Assembly: GCF_018304965.1 (NCBI RefSeq)
Contig: NZ_JAGQED010000001.1
Span: 434,001-498,000, forward strand
Source: Collimonas antrihumi
Lineage (GTDB): Bacteria; Pseudomonadota; Gammaproteobacteria; Burkholderiales; Burkholderiaceae_D
DNA: 64,000 bases
Reading direction: 5' to 3'
Position 1 is the stretch's first letter. Each line of letters begins with the position of its first letter. Below the pieces are notes generated by a model that was given only the letters and a program-made list of their open reading frames with translations, ran no database searches and was not told where the DNA came from. This document shows positions 8,836 to 17,113 of this stretch, in pieces. Position numbers and translations under genes: made by a program.

Positions 8836-8865
8836 AAAAAAGGCGAACGAGAGTTCGCCTTTTTT
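8836..8865 (+). terminator. Terminator after the tRNA pair
   Basis: AAAAAAGGCGAAC pairs with GTTCGCCTTTTTT around a four-base loop, directly after the tRNA-Asp gene. The A run before the stem means it could also work in the opposite direction. Confidence 0.92.
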
Positions 8866-8918
8866 CTTATGTCCATCTGGTTTGTATTGCAGCCTTACTT
8901 GATCTCGATTGGCCGACC

Positions 8919-10850
8919 ATGTTTGAATTTGTCCGTACCCACCAGCGCTTGATGCAATTCCTGTTGCTGCTGTTGATCATCCCTTCTTTTGCTTTAGTCG
9001 GGCTGCAAAGCTATAGCAGCTTTGGCGAGGGCGCCAACACGGTGGCGAAAGTCGCCGGCCAGCCGATCAGCCAGCAGGATCTGGACGCTGCCTTGCGCCA
9101 GCAAATGGATAGCATGCGCCAGGCGTTCGGCGAGCGTTTCGACCCGAAGATGCTTGAGACGCCGGAAGCCAAGCAAGGCGTACTGGATAATCTGATCTCG
9201 CAACGTGTGTTGGCTGCGACCGTCAACAGTGAGCACCTGTCGGTATCCGATCAAAGTCTGCAACAAGCTATTCTCAGTGTGCCGGCATTGCAGGGCGCGG
9301 ATGGAAAGTTCGATAATGAGCGATACAAGGCTTTGCTGGCCGCACAAGGGATGGCGCCGACCATGTACGAAGCCCGTCTGCGTCAGGACATGGCCATGCA
9401 GCAATTGAACGGCGCGGTGCAAACAACCGCGTTTACACCTAAATCCGTCGCCACGCGTTTGTCTGATATCAATGATCAGGAACGTGATGTGCAGGAACTG
9501 CTGTTCAAGACTGCCGACTATGCCGCGCAGGTAAAAGTCACTGACGCCATGCTGCAGGACTATTACACCAGGAACGCCAAGGAATTCGAGCTTCCGGAGC
9601 AAATCAAGGCCGACTATGTGCTGCTCGACAGTGCCGCGATTGCCGCGCAAGTGACGGTTAGCGATGCCGATATCAAATCCTATTACGATCAGAACCTGAG
9701 CCGTTACACAACGCCGGAAGAGCGTCGCGCCAGCCATATCCTGATCTCGGTGAAAAAGGATGCGCCGGCTGCCGAACGGGCTGCGGCCAAAGCCAAGGCT
9801 GAGAGTTTGCTGGCGGAAGTGCGCAAGAATCCGGCGGATTTCGCCAAGGTAGCCAAGGCCAATTCGCAAGATACCGCATCTGCTGAAATGGGCGGCGATC
9901 TCGGTTATTTTGGCAGCGGCATGATGGTCAAGCCTTTCGACGATGCTGCCAGCAAGCTGAAGCAAGGCGAGATCAGCGATCTGGTGCAATCCGATTTCGG
10001 TTATCACATTATCGAACTGACCGGCATCAAGGCGGCCCATGTGAAGCCGTTGGATGAGGTCAAGGCGGAAATCGGCGCGGACATCAAGAAACAACTGGCA
10101 GCGCGCAAATTTACTGAAATGGCAGAAGCCTTCAGCAATACAGTGTATGAACAGGGTGATAGCCTGAAGGCGGTTGCTGACAAGCTGCATCTGCAAATTC
10201 AGTCGGCGGCGAATCTGGGCCGTCAGCCGAATCCAGCCGTTGCTGCTAACGTTCCATACAACAACCAGAAATTCCTGACGGCGCTGTATGCGGACGAGTC
10301 CCTGAAGAACAAGCACAATACCGAAGCGATCGAAGTTGCGCCGAATACGTTTATCGCCGGCCATGTGGTTGAATACAAGCCGGTCACGAAGCGTTCGTTT
10401 GAAGAAGTCCAGGCGATTATCCGCGACAAGGTTACCCGCACCGAAGAAGCTGCGCTGGCCAAGAAAGCCGGCGAAGAAAAGCTGGCAGCTTTGAAGACGC
10501 AAGACAACACAAGCGGTTTCGGTGCAACGCAAACCGTATCGCGCGCCAAGAGCCAAGGTATCGATCCGGTGGCGTTCGAGGCGCTGATGAAGGCCAATGT
10601 CAATAAATTGCCAGCCTATGTCGGCGTGACGCTGCCGCAGCAGGGTTATGTGCTGTACCGCATCGCGAAGGTCGGTCAGCCGGCAGCCCAGGATCAGGCG
10701 CGTCGCGTCGCTGAGCAGCAGCAAATCACTGGCGTCCTGGCGCAACAGGAAATGCAGGCTTATGTGGATGTGCTGAAAGGGAAAGCCAAGGTCAAGATCT
10801 TGAAACCACAGGCAGTTACACCGGTTGATGGCGGTGATAAGCAAAACTGA
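8919..10850 (+). CDS. ppiD: PpiD-like periplasmic chaperone with parvulin domain
   Basis: 643 residues. A single N-terminal membrane helix (about residues 12-30, MQFLLLLLIIPSFALVGL) anchors the protein in the inner membrane with the bulk in the periplasm. A SurA_N-like chaperone region follows, including a conserved GQPISQQDLDAALRQQ segment. A parvulin rotamase domain lies at about residues 266-370 (RRASHILISV, GGDLGYFGSGMMVKPFDDA, SDFGYHIIEL). The layout matches PpiD of E. coli, which helps proteins leaving the Sec translocon. The N terminus MFEFVRTHQRLMQF is typical of the betaproteobacterial family. No strong ribosome site is visible before the ATG. The link to lon and hupB is conserved gene order. 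Confidence 0.93.
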   Translation: MFEFVRTHQRLMQFLLLLLIIPSFALVGLQSYSSFGEGANTVAKVAGQPISQQDLDAALRQQMDSMRQAFGERFDPKMLETPEAKQGVLDNLISQRVLAATVNSEHLSVSDQSLQQAILSVPALQGADGKFDNERYKALLAAQGMAPTMYEARLRQDMAMQQLNGAVQTTAFTPKSVATRLSDINDQERDVQELLFKTADYAAQVKVTDAMLQDYYTRNAKEFELPEQIKADYVLLDSAAIAAQVTVSDADIKSYYDQNLSRYTTPEERRASHILISVKKDAPAAERAAAKAKAESLLAEVRKNPADFAKVAKANSQDTASAEMGGDLGYFGSGMMVKPFDDAASKLKQGEISDLVQSDFGYHIIELTGIKAAHVKPLDEVKAEIGADIKKQLAARKFTEMAEAFSNTVYEQGDSLKAVADKLHLQIQSAANLGRQPNPAVAANVPYNNQKFLTALYADESLKNKHNTEAIEVAPNTFIAGHVVEYKPVTKRSFEEVQAIIRDKVTRTEEAALAKKAGEEKLAALKTQDNTSGFGATQTVSRAKSQGIDPVAFEALMKANVNKLPAYVGVTLPQQGYVLYRIAKVGQPAAQDQARRVAEQQQITGVLAQQEMQAYVDVLKGKAKVKILKPQAVTPVDGGDKQN

Positions 10851-10890
10851 TTTGGCCAAATTGACTAAAGCGATTTGATTAAGTCGGATT

Positions 10891-10929
10891 GAAAAAAGCC
10901 CGTTCAACGCAAGTTGGATGGGCTTTTTC
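10891..10929 (+). terminator. Terminator of ppiD
   Basis: A long imperfect hairpin: AAAAAAGCCC and GTTCAAC pair with GTTGGAT and GGGCTTTTT around GCAA. The A/T-flanked stem could serve both ppiD and the convergent gene at 10959-11381. Confidence 0.88.
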
Positions 10930-10958
10930 TGTATTTATTTGTACCGGGTCACTGCCCC

Positions 10959-11381
10959 CTATTCCTTGACTTCCCAGGCGGGGTTCCAGGCAATTTCCCA
11001 CAGGTGACCGTCTAAGTCCTGAAAGTATCCAGCGTACCCTCCCCAAAAACGGTCGTGTGCGGGGTCCGTGATATGTGCTCCGGCTCTCTCCGCCTGCTGC
11101 ATGATAGTGTCAACTTCCTTTTTGGACCCGACGATATGTCCGATGGAAAACTCTGATGGGCTGGACGGACTCACCGGAATCTTTGCATCCTTGGCCAGCG
11201 AGATCCTTGGGTAGAGAGCCAGTATCAAATCGTCATTCATATTGAAGAAGGCTACGGCGCCGTCCTCAAACTCCGTTCCGATGATCCCTTGCGTCGGCAG
11301 ACCCAAACCATCCCGATAAAAGGCGAGCGATTTGTCCAAATCGCCAACGGCTAGTGTGATTACCTTGATACGTGGATTCAT
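10959..11381 (-). CDS. VOC family (glyoxalase/bleomycin-resistance fold) protein
   Basis: 140 residues from the ATG at 11381, preceded by AAAGGAATTACG; a longer frame lacks a better start. It has the features of a small one-unit vicinal-oxygen-chelate protein: an N-terminal LAVGDLDKSLAFYRDGLGLP, a central FFNMNDDLILALY strand, and a C-terminal GYAGYFQDLDGHLWEIAWNP with the glutamate usually used as a metal ligand. Such proteins include glyoxalases, dioxygenases and antibiotic-binding proteins, and the substrate here is unknown. It stands alone between convergent ppiD and tesA. Confidence 0.85.
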   Translation of the reverse strand: MNPRIKVITLAVGDLDKSLAFYRDGLGLPTQGIIGTEFEDGAVAFFNMNDDLILALYPRISLAKDAKIPVSPSSPSEFSIGHIVGSKKEVDTIMQQAERAGAHITDPAHDRFWGGYAGYFQDLDGHLWEIAWNPAWEVKE

Positions 11382-11589
11382 CGTAATTCCTTTCTGAAAT
11401 CGTGGGCAGTGCGATGGCATAGCTGCGGAATTCCCATTCTAAGAAAATCAGTCCCGTAAATATGTAGGAGGAATCCCATCTGTAATCACGGTTTTTCTGG
11501 ATGACAGCCAATTTTGAGAATGGCGATTAAATTACGCGCAACAAGTGTATGACAACAGTGACTGAGAACTCCTGCGAACCCGGACAACG

Positions 11590-12240
11590 CTATTTCGCCA
11601 GCAGCGGCTTTAATCCCGACCAGACGTTGTTCAACATGACCGGGTGTGCCTGGGCAACAGGGTGAATGCGATCTGCTTGAAACAACTCCGGTTTATCGGC
11701 GACGCCGTCCAGCAGGAACGGCACCAGCGGCACCTTGGTTTGTTTTGCCAGTGTCCCGTACAGCGAAAAGAATTTCTCGGTGTAGTCTCTGCCATAATTC
11801 GGTGGAATCCGCATACCCACCAGCAGGACTTTTGCCTTGGCTTGTTGCGCGGCGCTGATCATTGCCCGCAGATTGCTTTCGGTTGCGCTCAGTTGCAAAC
11901 CGCGCAAGGCGTCGTTAGCGCCGAGCTCGATGATGACGATATCCGGCCGCTGCTGCAGGAGTGCCGGCAAACGCGTCTTGCCACCGCTGCTGGTTTCGCC
12001 GCTGATGCTGGCGTTGGTGATGGTGCTGTCGAATTTTTCCGCTTTCAGGCGTTGCTGCAACAGGGCAACCCAGCCGCTGCCGCGTGCCAGTCCATACTCT
12101 GCCGAAAGGCTATCGCCTAACACGAGTATCGATTTTGATGCAGAATAGGCATTGTTCGCCCATACTAGAGCGAGCAGGCCAAACAACAAGGTCGCCAGCC
12201 GCAAGCAGCGAATGACCTTGCTGCGTGAGCCTCCGATCAT
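11590..12240 (-). CDS. tesA: TesA-like SGNH esterase/thioesterase
   Basis: 216 residues from the ATG at 12240 (MIGGSRSK). A signal-type hydrophobic stretch follows (RLATLLFGLLALVWANNAYSAS), so the enzyme is probably periplasmic. SGNH motifs are present: block I LVLGDSLSAEYGL with the nucleophile Ser, block III ELGANDALRGL, and block V DRIHPVAQAHP with the Asp-His pair. E. coli TesA (thioesterase I / protease I / lysophospholipase L1) has the same architecture. It faces away from ybbA with about 40 bases between the starts, the same divergent pair seen in E. coli. Confidence 0.92.
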   Translation of the reverse strand: MIGGSRSKVIRCLRLATLLFGLLALVWANNAYSASKSILVLGDSLSAEYGLARGSGWVALLQQRLKAEKFDSTITNASISGETSSGGKTRLPALLQQRPDIVIIELGANDALRGLQLSATESNLRAMISAAQQAKAKVLLVGMRIPPNYGRDYTEKFFSLYGTLAKQTKVPLVPFLLDGVADKPELFQADRIHPVAQAHPVMLNNVWSGLKPLLAK

Positions 12241-12280
12241 ATTCTGTAAACCTGTCCCCATTCCGGAGTCGATAATCTGC

Positions 12281-13030
12281 ATGCATCAATCCTCTTCTGT
12301 TAATTCTGCAACGGTAATTTCCAAAGCCCCGGCCATCGACGTGCAACGTTTGACCAAACGTGTTGCTGACGCTAGCGGCGAGCTGTTGATCCTCGATGAT
12401 ATCAACTTTAACGTCCAGGGCGGCACCACCTTGGCAATTGTCGGCGCCTCCGGTTCCGGCAAGTCGACTTTGCTAGGCTTGCTGGCGGGGCTGGATACGC
12501 CTTCCTCCGGCACCGTGCATATCGACGGCAGTGATATTTTTGCCCTGGATGAAGATGGGCGGGCAGGTTTGCGTAAAGAGAAGCTCGGCTTCGTATTCCA
12601 GTCTTTCCAGCTGCTGAGCCATTTGAGCGCACTGGAAAACGTCATGTTGCCGCTCGAACTGCGGGGCGACAGAGACGCCAGGGAAAAAGCGCAAGCCAAG
12701 CTGGAGCGGGTTGGCCTGGCGACACGCTTGCAACATTACCCGAAATATTTGTCCGGCGGCGAGCAGCAGCGGGTCGCATTGGCCCGCGCGTTTGTGACCG
12801 AACCACCGTTATTGTTTGCCGACGAGCCTACCGGCAGCCTTGATGCCGCTACCGGCGATGCGGTGATTCAGCTGATGTTCGATCTGAACCAGGAACGCGG
12901 TTCAACCTTGGTTCTGGTGACGCACGACACATCGATTGCCATGCAGTGCCGCCAGACCATCACGATTGCCGCCGGCCGCCTGCTGCGGCCAGGCGATACC
13001 AGCGCTGCGGATGCGCAGATATTTCAGTAA
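12281..13030 (+). CDS. ybbA: YbbA-like ABC transporter ATP-binding protein
   Basis: 249 residues from the ATG at 12281. Walker [10 protein letters not shown], the signature [15 protein letters not shown], and Walker [13 protein letters not shown] are complete. The family is the LolD/MacB/YbbA group of ATPases that work with FtsX-like permeases. In E. coli ybbA is followed by the permease gene ybbP; here the next gene encodes an unrelated small membrane protein, so the permease partner is missing from this locus and may be encoded elsewhere. The divergent tesA neighbour supports the name. Confidence 0.88.
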   Translation: MHQSSSVNSATVISKAPAIDVQRLTKRVADASGELLILDDINFNVQGGTTLAIVGASGSGKSTLLGLLAGLDTPSSGTVHIDGSDIFALDEDGRAGLRKEKLGFVFQSFQLLSHLSALENVMLPLELRGDRDAREKAQAKLERVGLATRLQHYPKYLSGGEQQRVALARAFVTEPPLLFADEPTGSLDAATGDAVIQLMFDLNQERGSTLVLVTHDTSIAMQCRQTITIAAGRLLRPGDTSAADAQIFQ

Positions 13031-13059
13031 GTTCCAGAGACAAAATTGGAGGGGAGTAC

Positions 13060-13398
13060 ATGTCGGCTTGGCTTTCGGTAACAAAGGCGGTGCTTCCGTA
13101 TGTGAGCGATATTATTTCGGTCGCGGTGCCGGTGTTTACCCGTCGCAAAGGAAATACGGAAGAGAGCCAGATTCAGATTCTGCAACAACAGGTGAGCGAG
13201 CTGCAGGTTGCATCGCTGCAGAATGTCGGCGACATCAAGGCGCTCGCCGAGCAGTTGAAAACCGCGCTGCCACTGCTGGAACAGGAAACCCAACGGGTCG
13301 ATGCCAAACTACGGCGCACCAATCTCCTGTGCGGGCTTGCGCTCGGCGTCGGCGTGCTGGCCCTGGTGATTGCTTTGGTGGCTTTGTTGAGCAAGTGA
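13060..13398 (+). CDS. Unrecognised small coiled-coil, tail-anchored membrane protein
   Basis: 112 residues from the ATG at 13060, behind a strong ribosome site (GGAGGGGAG). I do not recognise a family. The N terminus is amphipathic and weakly hydrophobic (AWLSVTKAVLPYVSDIISVAVPVF), then a heptad-like region at about residues 30-80 (QIQILQQQVSELQVASLQNVGDIKALAEQL) predicts a coiled coil, and residues 86-109 form one membrane helix (GLALGVGVLALVIALVALL) with a short Lys tail. It lies 29 bases after ybbA and 24 bases before a LysR gene, so it is probably in their transcript. Whether it helps the YbbA ATPase is unknown. Confidence 0.75.
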   Translation: MSAWLSVTKAVLPYVSDIISVAVPVFTRRKGNTEESQIQILQQQVSELQVASLQNVGDIKALAEQLKTALPLLEQETQRVDAKLRRTNLLCGLALGVGVLALVIALVALLSK

Positions 13399-13422
13399 AG
13401 CGCATAAGATAGGACGAAGAAT

Positions 13423-14337
13423 ATGGATCGTTTGCAGTCAATGCGGGTTTTTGCGAAGGTGGTCGAGCAGGGCAGTTTTGTCGCTGCAGCCCAGGTGCTG
13501 GATATGTCGAATGCGGTGGTGACGCGCCTGGTTGCCGATCTGGAAAACCACCTCGGGATCCGCTTGCTGCATCGGTCGACGCGCCGCATGGCATTGACCG
13601 AGCCGGGCCAGGCCTACCTGGAACGGGTGCGGCAGATCCTGGACGAAATCGACGAAGCGGAAGCCGCGGCTTCGGTGCTGTCGACCAATCCGGCGGGTAC
13701 GCTGCACATCTATTCGCAGATCGGCTTTGGCCAGACCCAGCTGGCGCGTTTGCTGCCCCTTTATTCCAAACTGTATCCCGCTGTCCAGCTGGATGTGACG
13801 CTGTCGGATCGTACCGTCGATCTGATCGAAGAGGGTTTTGACGTCGGTGTTTTTTCGGTAAGCCAGAAATTCGACGCCAGCATGGTGGCGCGGCAACTCG
13901 GCATTGCGGAGGTATTGTTATGCGCCTCGCCGGCCTATATTGCGGAGCATGGCGTGCCGCAGACACCGGAGGACCTGGCGCAGCATTCCTGCCTCAATTT
14001 CTCCCTGGAGCATTTGCGCCATCACTGGACTTTCCAGTCCGCCCAAGGCACCTCGGTGGTTCCTATCACCAGCAAGGTGATGTCGAACAATACCGACCTG
14101 CTGCGGCACTGCCTGCTGGCGGGGATGGGAATCGCCATGCGCAGTTCCTATACGCTGGGCGATGACATGGTGGCGGGGCGCGTGGTGCGGGTGCTGCCGG
14201 ACTATCAGATCAACAAGGTGGCGGTGCATCTGGTGTATCCGAGTCGACGGTTGTTGTCGGCCAAGGTACGTAGTTTTGTCGACTTCATGATGGCGCAATT
14301 TCCGCATCCGGATTGCGATCCCTGGCTGGCGTCTTAA
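13423..14337 (+). CDS. LysR-family transcriptional regulator
   Basis: 304 residues. The N-terminal winged helix-turn-helix is typical (MDRLQSMRVFAKVVEQGSFVAAAQVLDMSNAVVTRLVADLENHLGIRLLHRSTR), followed by the substrate-binding effector domain (DVTLSDRTVDLIEEGFDVGVF). It belongs to the large proteobacterial subgroup beginning MDRL, often linked to oxidoreductases or efflux. No divergent target gene is adjacent; it follows the small membrane protein gene on the same strand. Its own target is unknown. The start follows GGACGAAGAAT. Confidence 0.9.
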   Translation: MDRLQSMRVFAKVVEQGSFVAAAQVLDMSNAVVTRLVADLENHLGIRLLHRSTRRMALTEPGQAYLERVRQILDEIDEAEAAASVLSTNPAGTLHIYSQIGFGQTQLARLLPLYSKLYPAVQLDVTLSDRTVDLIEEGFDVGVFSVSQKFDASMVARQLGIAEVLLCASPAYIAEHGVPQTPEDLAQHSCLNFSLEHLRHHWTFQSAQGTSVVPITSKVMSNNTDLLRHCLLAGMGIAMRSSYTLGDDMVAGRVVRVLPDYQINKVAVHLVYPSRRLLSAKVRSFVDFMMAQFPHPDCDPWLAS

Positions 14338-14339
14338 AA

Positions 14340-14365
14340 TAGGGTGGGCATCCCGTGCCCACGCG
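14340..14365. repeat. REP-like element, single unit
   Basis: TAGGGTGGGCA, spacer TCCCG, TGCCCACGCG, beginning three bases after the stop of the LysR gene. It is the same unit as at 5199-5223 and 46673-46700. Confidence 0.8.
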
Positions 14366-14432
14366 TGAACTTCCAACACCTACATGCGGTGCTGGTGCTG
14401 CGCGAGCCCGCATTCCGATTATCTCGGTCTGG

Positions 14433-14855
14433 CTAGACGCCGGTCAGCCGCCGCAATAAATTACCTTCTTGCTGCCAATGGCGGCGCTCCGGAGTGCTTT
14501 GAGCTTCGGCCTCCAGCTCTGCCGCGCTTTTTTCCATTTGCGCCAGCAGGATTCTTTCTGCCAGGCGCAAATCCATTTCCACCGGCGCCAGAAAAGCCAC
14601 AACGTCACCGCGCTGTATCAGCAGGGTGGGGAAATTGTCGACATCAAGGTCGCCGATCAGGTCGGCCTGGTCCTCTATATCTATCCAGGTGAATTGTGCT
14701 TGCGGGTGGCGTTGCGCCAGCGCCGTGAAGTTCGCGAAATACTCCCGGCAGCTGCCGCACCAGGCCGCGCACAGACAAGCAACTACCCAGCCGTCGTTGC
14801 ACAGGGTGGCGGCAAGTTCTTGGTGGTTGTCGTTGTTGAGAGTCAGGATCAGCAT
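14433..14855 (-). CDS. Thioredoxin-fold protein with CGSC motif
   Basis: 140 residues from the ATG at 14855; a longer open frame upstream is not supported. The core is thioredoxin-like: VVACLCAAWCGSCREY with Cys33 and Cys36 as the redox pair, then FTWIDIEDQADLIGDLDVDNFPTLLI with the cis-proline (FPT). The C-terminal tail is helical and charged. No signal peptide is seen, so it is probably cytoplasmic. The CGSC active site differs from the CGPC of thioredoxin and would shift its redox potential. It faces away from tsaB, with about 190 bases between starts. Confidence 0.85.
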   Translation of the reverse strand: MLILTLNNDNHQELAATLCNDGWVVACLCAAWCGSCREYFANFTALAQRHPQAQFTWIDIEDQADLIGDLDVDNFPTLLIQRGDVVAFLAPVEMDLRLAERILLAQMEKSAAELEAEAQSTPERRHWQQEGNLLRRLTGV

Positions 14856-15042
14856 TCGCGATATTTTACAGCGAGAGCGCGAAATTCTGCTCGAATACCC
14901 GTGGTTTGGAGCCTGTCCGGGCGTTTGTGATGCGTTGGGGGCTGCGTTTGTAGCGCGTTTGTACCGATTAAGCGCCGATTTGGCCTCTGCCAATCACGCA
15001 GAGTACAGCCGAAGCTGCGTCCGGCGCGGTAAAATACGGCCC

Positions 15043-15747
15043 ATGCAGACCATTCTTGCCATCGAAACATCTACCGAACTGGCCTCCGCCGCCTTATTGC
15101 GCGACGGCCAGGTGATCACCCGCGAATCGGCGGGCGTGCAAACCCATTCTCTTGCCATTCTCCCAATGGTGCAAAGCTTGCTGGCCGAGGCTGGCATCAG
15201 CCTGGCGCAATGCGATGCGCTGGCATTCGGCGTCGGCCCAGGCTCGTTCACCGGCGTGCGTACTGCCTGCGGCATCGTGCAAGGGCTGGCGTTCGGCGCC
15301 GATTTGCCAGTGTTGCCAGTGGTGACGCTGGCCGCCATGGCGCAAGCTTGCCGCGACCTCAACGGCGCCGGCGAAGTACTGGCGATACTGGACGCGCGCA
15401 TGGGCGAGGTCTATTGGGCGCAATACCGTTTTACCGATAATCTCTGGCAAGTGATCGTCGAGCCGACTTTATCGGCGCCGGAGCAGGTGTCGCCCTTGGC
15501 CACAGAAAATGGCGTGGTGCAAGCTTGCGGTAATGGCTTGGCGGCCTATGCGGAAGCATTTGCGACGGCGCCGTTCGCCGCCGGCGGCTTGCCGGCCGTG
15601 ATGCCGAATGCACGCCAGATCGCTCAGCTGGGCAGCGCTGCACTGGCTCAGGGGCAAGGTTTAAGCGCGGTCGAAGCGCAACCCTTGTATTTGCGTAACA
15701 AAGTGGCGCTTACCACTGCCGAACGCGCCGCCAAGGTGAATCCATGA
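15043..15747 (+). CDS. tsaB: tRNA threonylcarbamoyladenosine biosynthesis protein TsaB
   Basis: 234 residues from the ATG at 15043. TsaB is the inactive paralogue of TsaD and scaffolds the TsaBDE complex that makes t6A37 on ANN-decoding tRNAs. Visible signatures are the N-terminal ILAIETSTELASAAL and GPGSFTGVRTACGIVQGLAFG. Length matches the E. coli protein (231). The stop overlaps the rimI start by four bases (ATGA), and the operon continues to udg and the DUF1853 gene. The longer upstream frame crosses the tsaB promoter region and is not used. Confidence 0.95.
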   Translation: MQTILAIETSTELASAALLRDGQVITRESAGVQTHSLAILPMVQSLLAEAGISLAQCDALAFGVGPGSFTGVRTACGIVQGLAFGADLPVLPVVTLAAMAQACRDLNGAGEVLAILDARMGEVYWAQYRFTDNLWQVIVEPTLSAPEQVSPLATENGVVQACGNGLAAYAEAFATAPFAAGGLPAVMPNARQIAQLGSAALAQGQGLSAVEAQPLYLRNKVALTTAERAAKVNP

Positions 15748-16229
15748 GTGCGAATGTACAGTCAACGCCCGATTTGCTGCGGCCGCTGTCATTTGCCGCG
15801 ATGCGCGTCGAAGATCTGGATGAGGTGGTGGCGATCGAAAAGACCGTGTATTCCCATCCCTGGACCCGCGGCAATTTTATCGATTCGATCCAGAGCGGTT
15901 ATCAATGCTGGGTCTTGCGGGACGCCGCCCAGGTCCTGTTGGGTTATTTTTTCGTGATGCAGGCGCTGGATGAGGCGCATCTGCTGAATATCAGCGTGCA
16001 TGGCGATATGCATGGGCGCGGCATCGGCAAGTTGCTGCTTGATAAAGTCTGTCTCCTGGCGCATCAGCAGAAGATGCAATCGATATTACTGGAAGTGCGG
16101 CCCTCGAATACGCGCGCGATTGTTATCTATCAGCGCTATGGTTTTGTCGAGATCGGCCGTCGCCGGGACTATTATCCGGCGGCTGGCGACAAGCGCGAAG
16201 AAGCCATAGTGATGAGGTTGGCATTATGA
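15744..16229 (+). CDS. rimI: Ribosomal protein bS18-alanine N-acetyltransferase RimI
   Basis: 161 residues, a GNAT acetyltransferase that acetylates the N-terminal alanine of ribosomal protein S18. The acetyl-CoA loop is HGRGIGKLLLDKV; the C-terminal part has LEVRPSNTRAIVIYQRYGFVEIGRRRDYYPA, characteristic of RimI. Overlapping start with tsaB (ATGA) and overlapping stop with the next gene indicate translational coupling. The tsaB-rimI pairing is common in bacteria. Confidence 0.95.
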   Translation: MSANVQSTPDLLRPLSFAAMRVEDLDEVVAIEKTVYSHPWTRGNFIDSIQSGYQCWVLRDAAQVLLGYFFVMQALDEAHLLNISVHGDMHGRGIGKLLLDKVCLLAHQQKMQSILLEVRPSNTRAIVIYQRYGFVEIGRRRDYYPAAGDKREEAIVMRLAL

Positions 16230-17113
16230 GCGAGGTGAGCAGGCGCAGCGTTTTTCTCGACGAGATCGGCCTCGGCCCGCTTTGGCTCCGGCGCGATGAC
16301 GGTTTGCCCGACGCAGAGCTGATCGATGTGGATGTGACGCCACAGCAGGCGTTCGCGCCGGCAGTTGAAATTCCTGTTGCAGAATCGCAGGTCGAGACTG
16401 AAGAGATAGTCCAGGCGCCGACCGTGCCGGAGCCGCTGAATAGCGTCGTTACCTCGGCCTGGGGCGATGACGATGCGCCGGTGTCGTCACCGGTAGTGAC
16501 CGTGGCGGCCGTAGCCACCACCATTTCACCCGCCGCAATGGATTGGCAGCAATTGCAAAAGGCCGTAGCCGGATGCACTGCTTGCGGGCTTTGCCACGGG
16601 CGTAAAAATACCGTGTTCGGGGTTGGGGACAACAAGGCGAAGTGGCTGTTTATCGGCGAAGGCCCGGGACGCAACGAGGATATCCAGGGTGAGCCGTTCG
16701 TCGGTCCGGCCGGTAAATTGCTCGATAATATCCTGCTGGCGATGGGCTTGAAGCGCGGCGAAAATGCTTACATCGCCAATATCGTCAAATGCCGCCCAAC
16801 CGATGGCACCGGCCGCGACCGCCCGCCTGCAGCCGATGAGGTGGCGGCTTGCCTGCCGTATCTGCAACGCCAGATCGAACTGATCCAGCCAACCATCCTG
16901 GTCGCCTTGGGCAAGACGGCGGCCTTGTCTTTACTCGGACTCGATCCGGCGACACCGGTCTCGAAACTGCGCGGCACCGTGCATCGTTACGCCGATCGTC
17001 CTTTAGTGGTGACTTACCATCCGGCTTATCTGCTGCGCCAGCTCGCCGACAAAGGTAAAGTCTGGAGCGATTTGTGCCTGGCCATGAGTACCTATGCCAA
17101 CGTCGATGAGTGA
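16226..17113 (+). CDS. Family 4 uracil-DNA glycosylase (Fe-S type)
   Basis: 295 residues. It removes uracil from DNA. The catalytic domain starts near residue 105 with the cysteine cluster GCTACGLCHGRKNTVFG, then motif A GEGPGRNEDIQGEPFVGPAGKLLDNIL, IVKCRP with a further cluster cysteine, a later cysteine in VAACLPYL, and motif B VVTYHPAYLLRQ. Four cysteines fit the [4Fe-4S] cluster of this family. The first about 100 residues are acidic and proline/valine-rich without recognisable domain, longer than in minimal family members, and probably flexible. It overlaps rimI by four bases and the DUF1853 gene by eight bases. Confidence 0.93.
   Translation: MSEVSRRSVFLDEIGLGPLWLRRDDGLPDAELIDVDVTPQQAFAPAVEIPVAESQVETEEIVQAPTVPEPLNSVVTSAWGDDDAPVSSPVVTVAAVATTISPAAMDWQQLQKAVAGCTACGLCHGRKNTVFGVGDNKAKWLFIGEGPGRNEDIQGEPFVGPAGKLLDNILLAMGLKRGENAYIANIVKCRPTDGTGRDRPPAADEVAACLPYLQRQIELIQPTILVALGKTAALSLLGLDPATPVSKLRGTVHRYADRPLVVTYHPAYLLRQLADKGKVWSDLCLAMSTYANVDE

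Noticed and set aside
8994-10907. A 637-codon open frame antisense to ppiD
   Set aside because: It lies opposite a well-recognised gene, has no family resemblance, and is rich in Arg/His/Gln/Leu as expected for the complement of biased codons.
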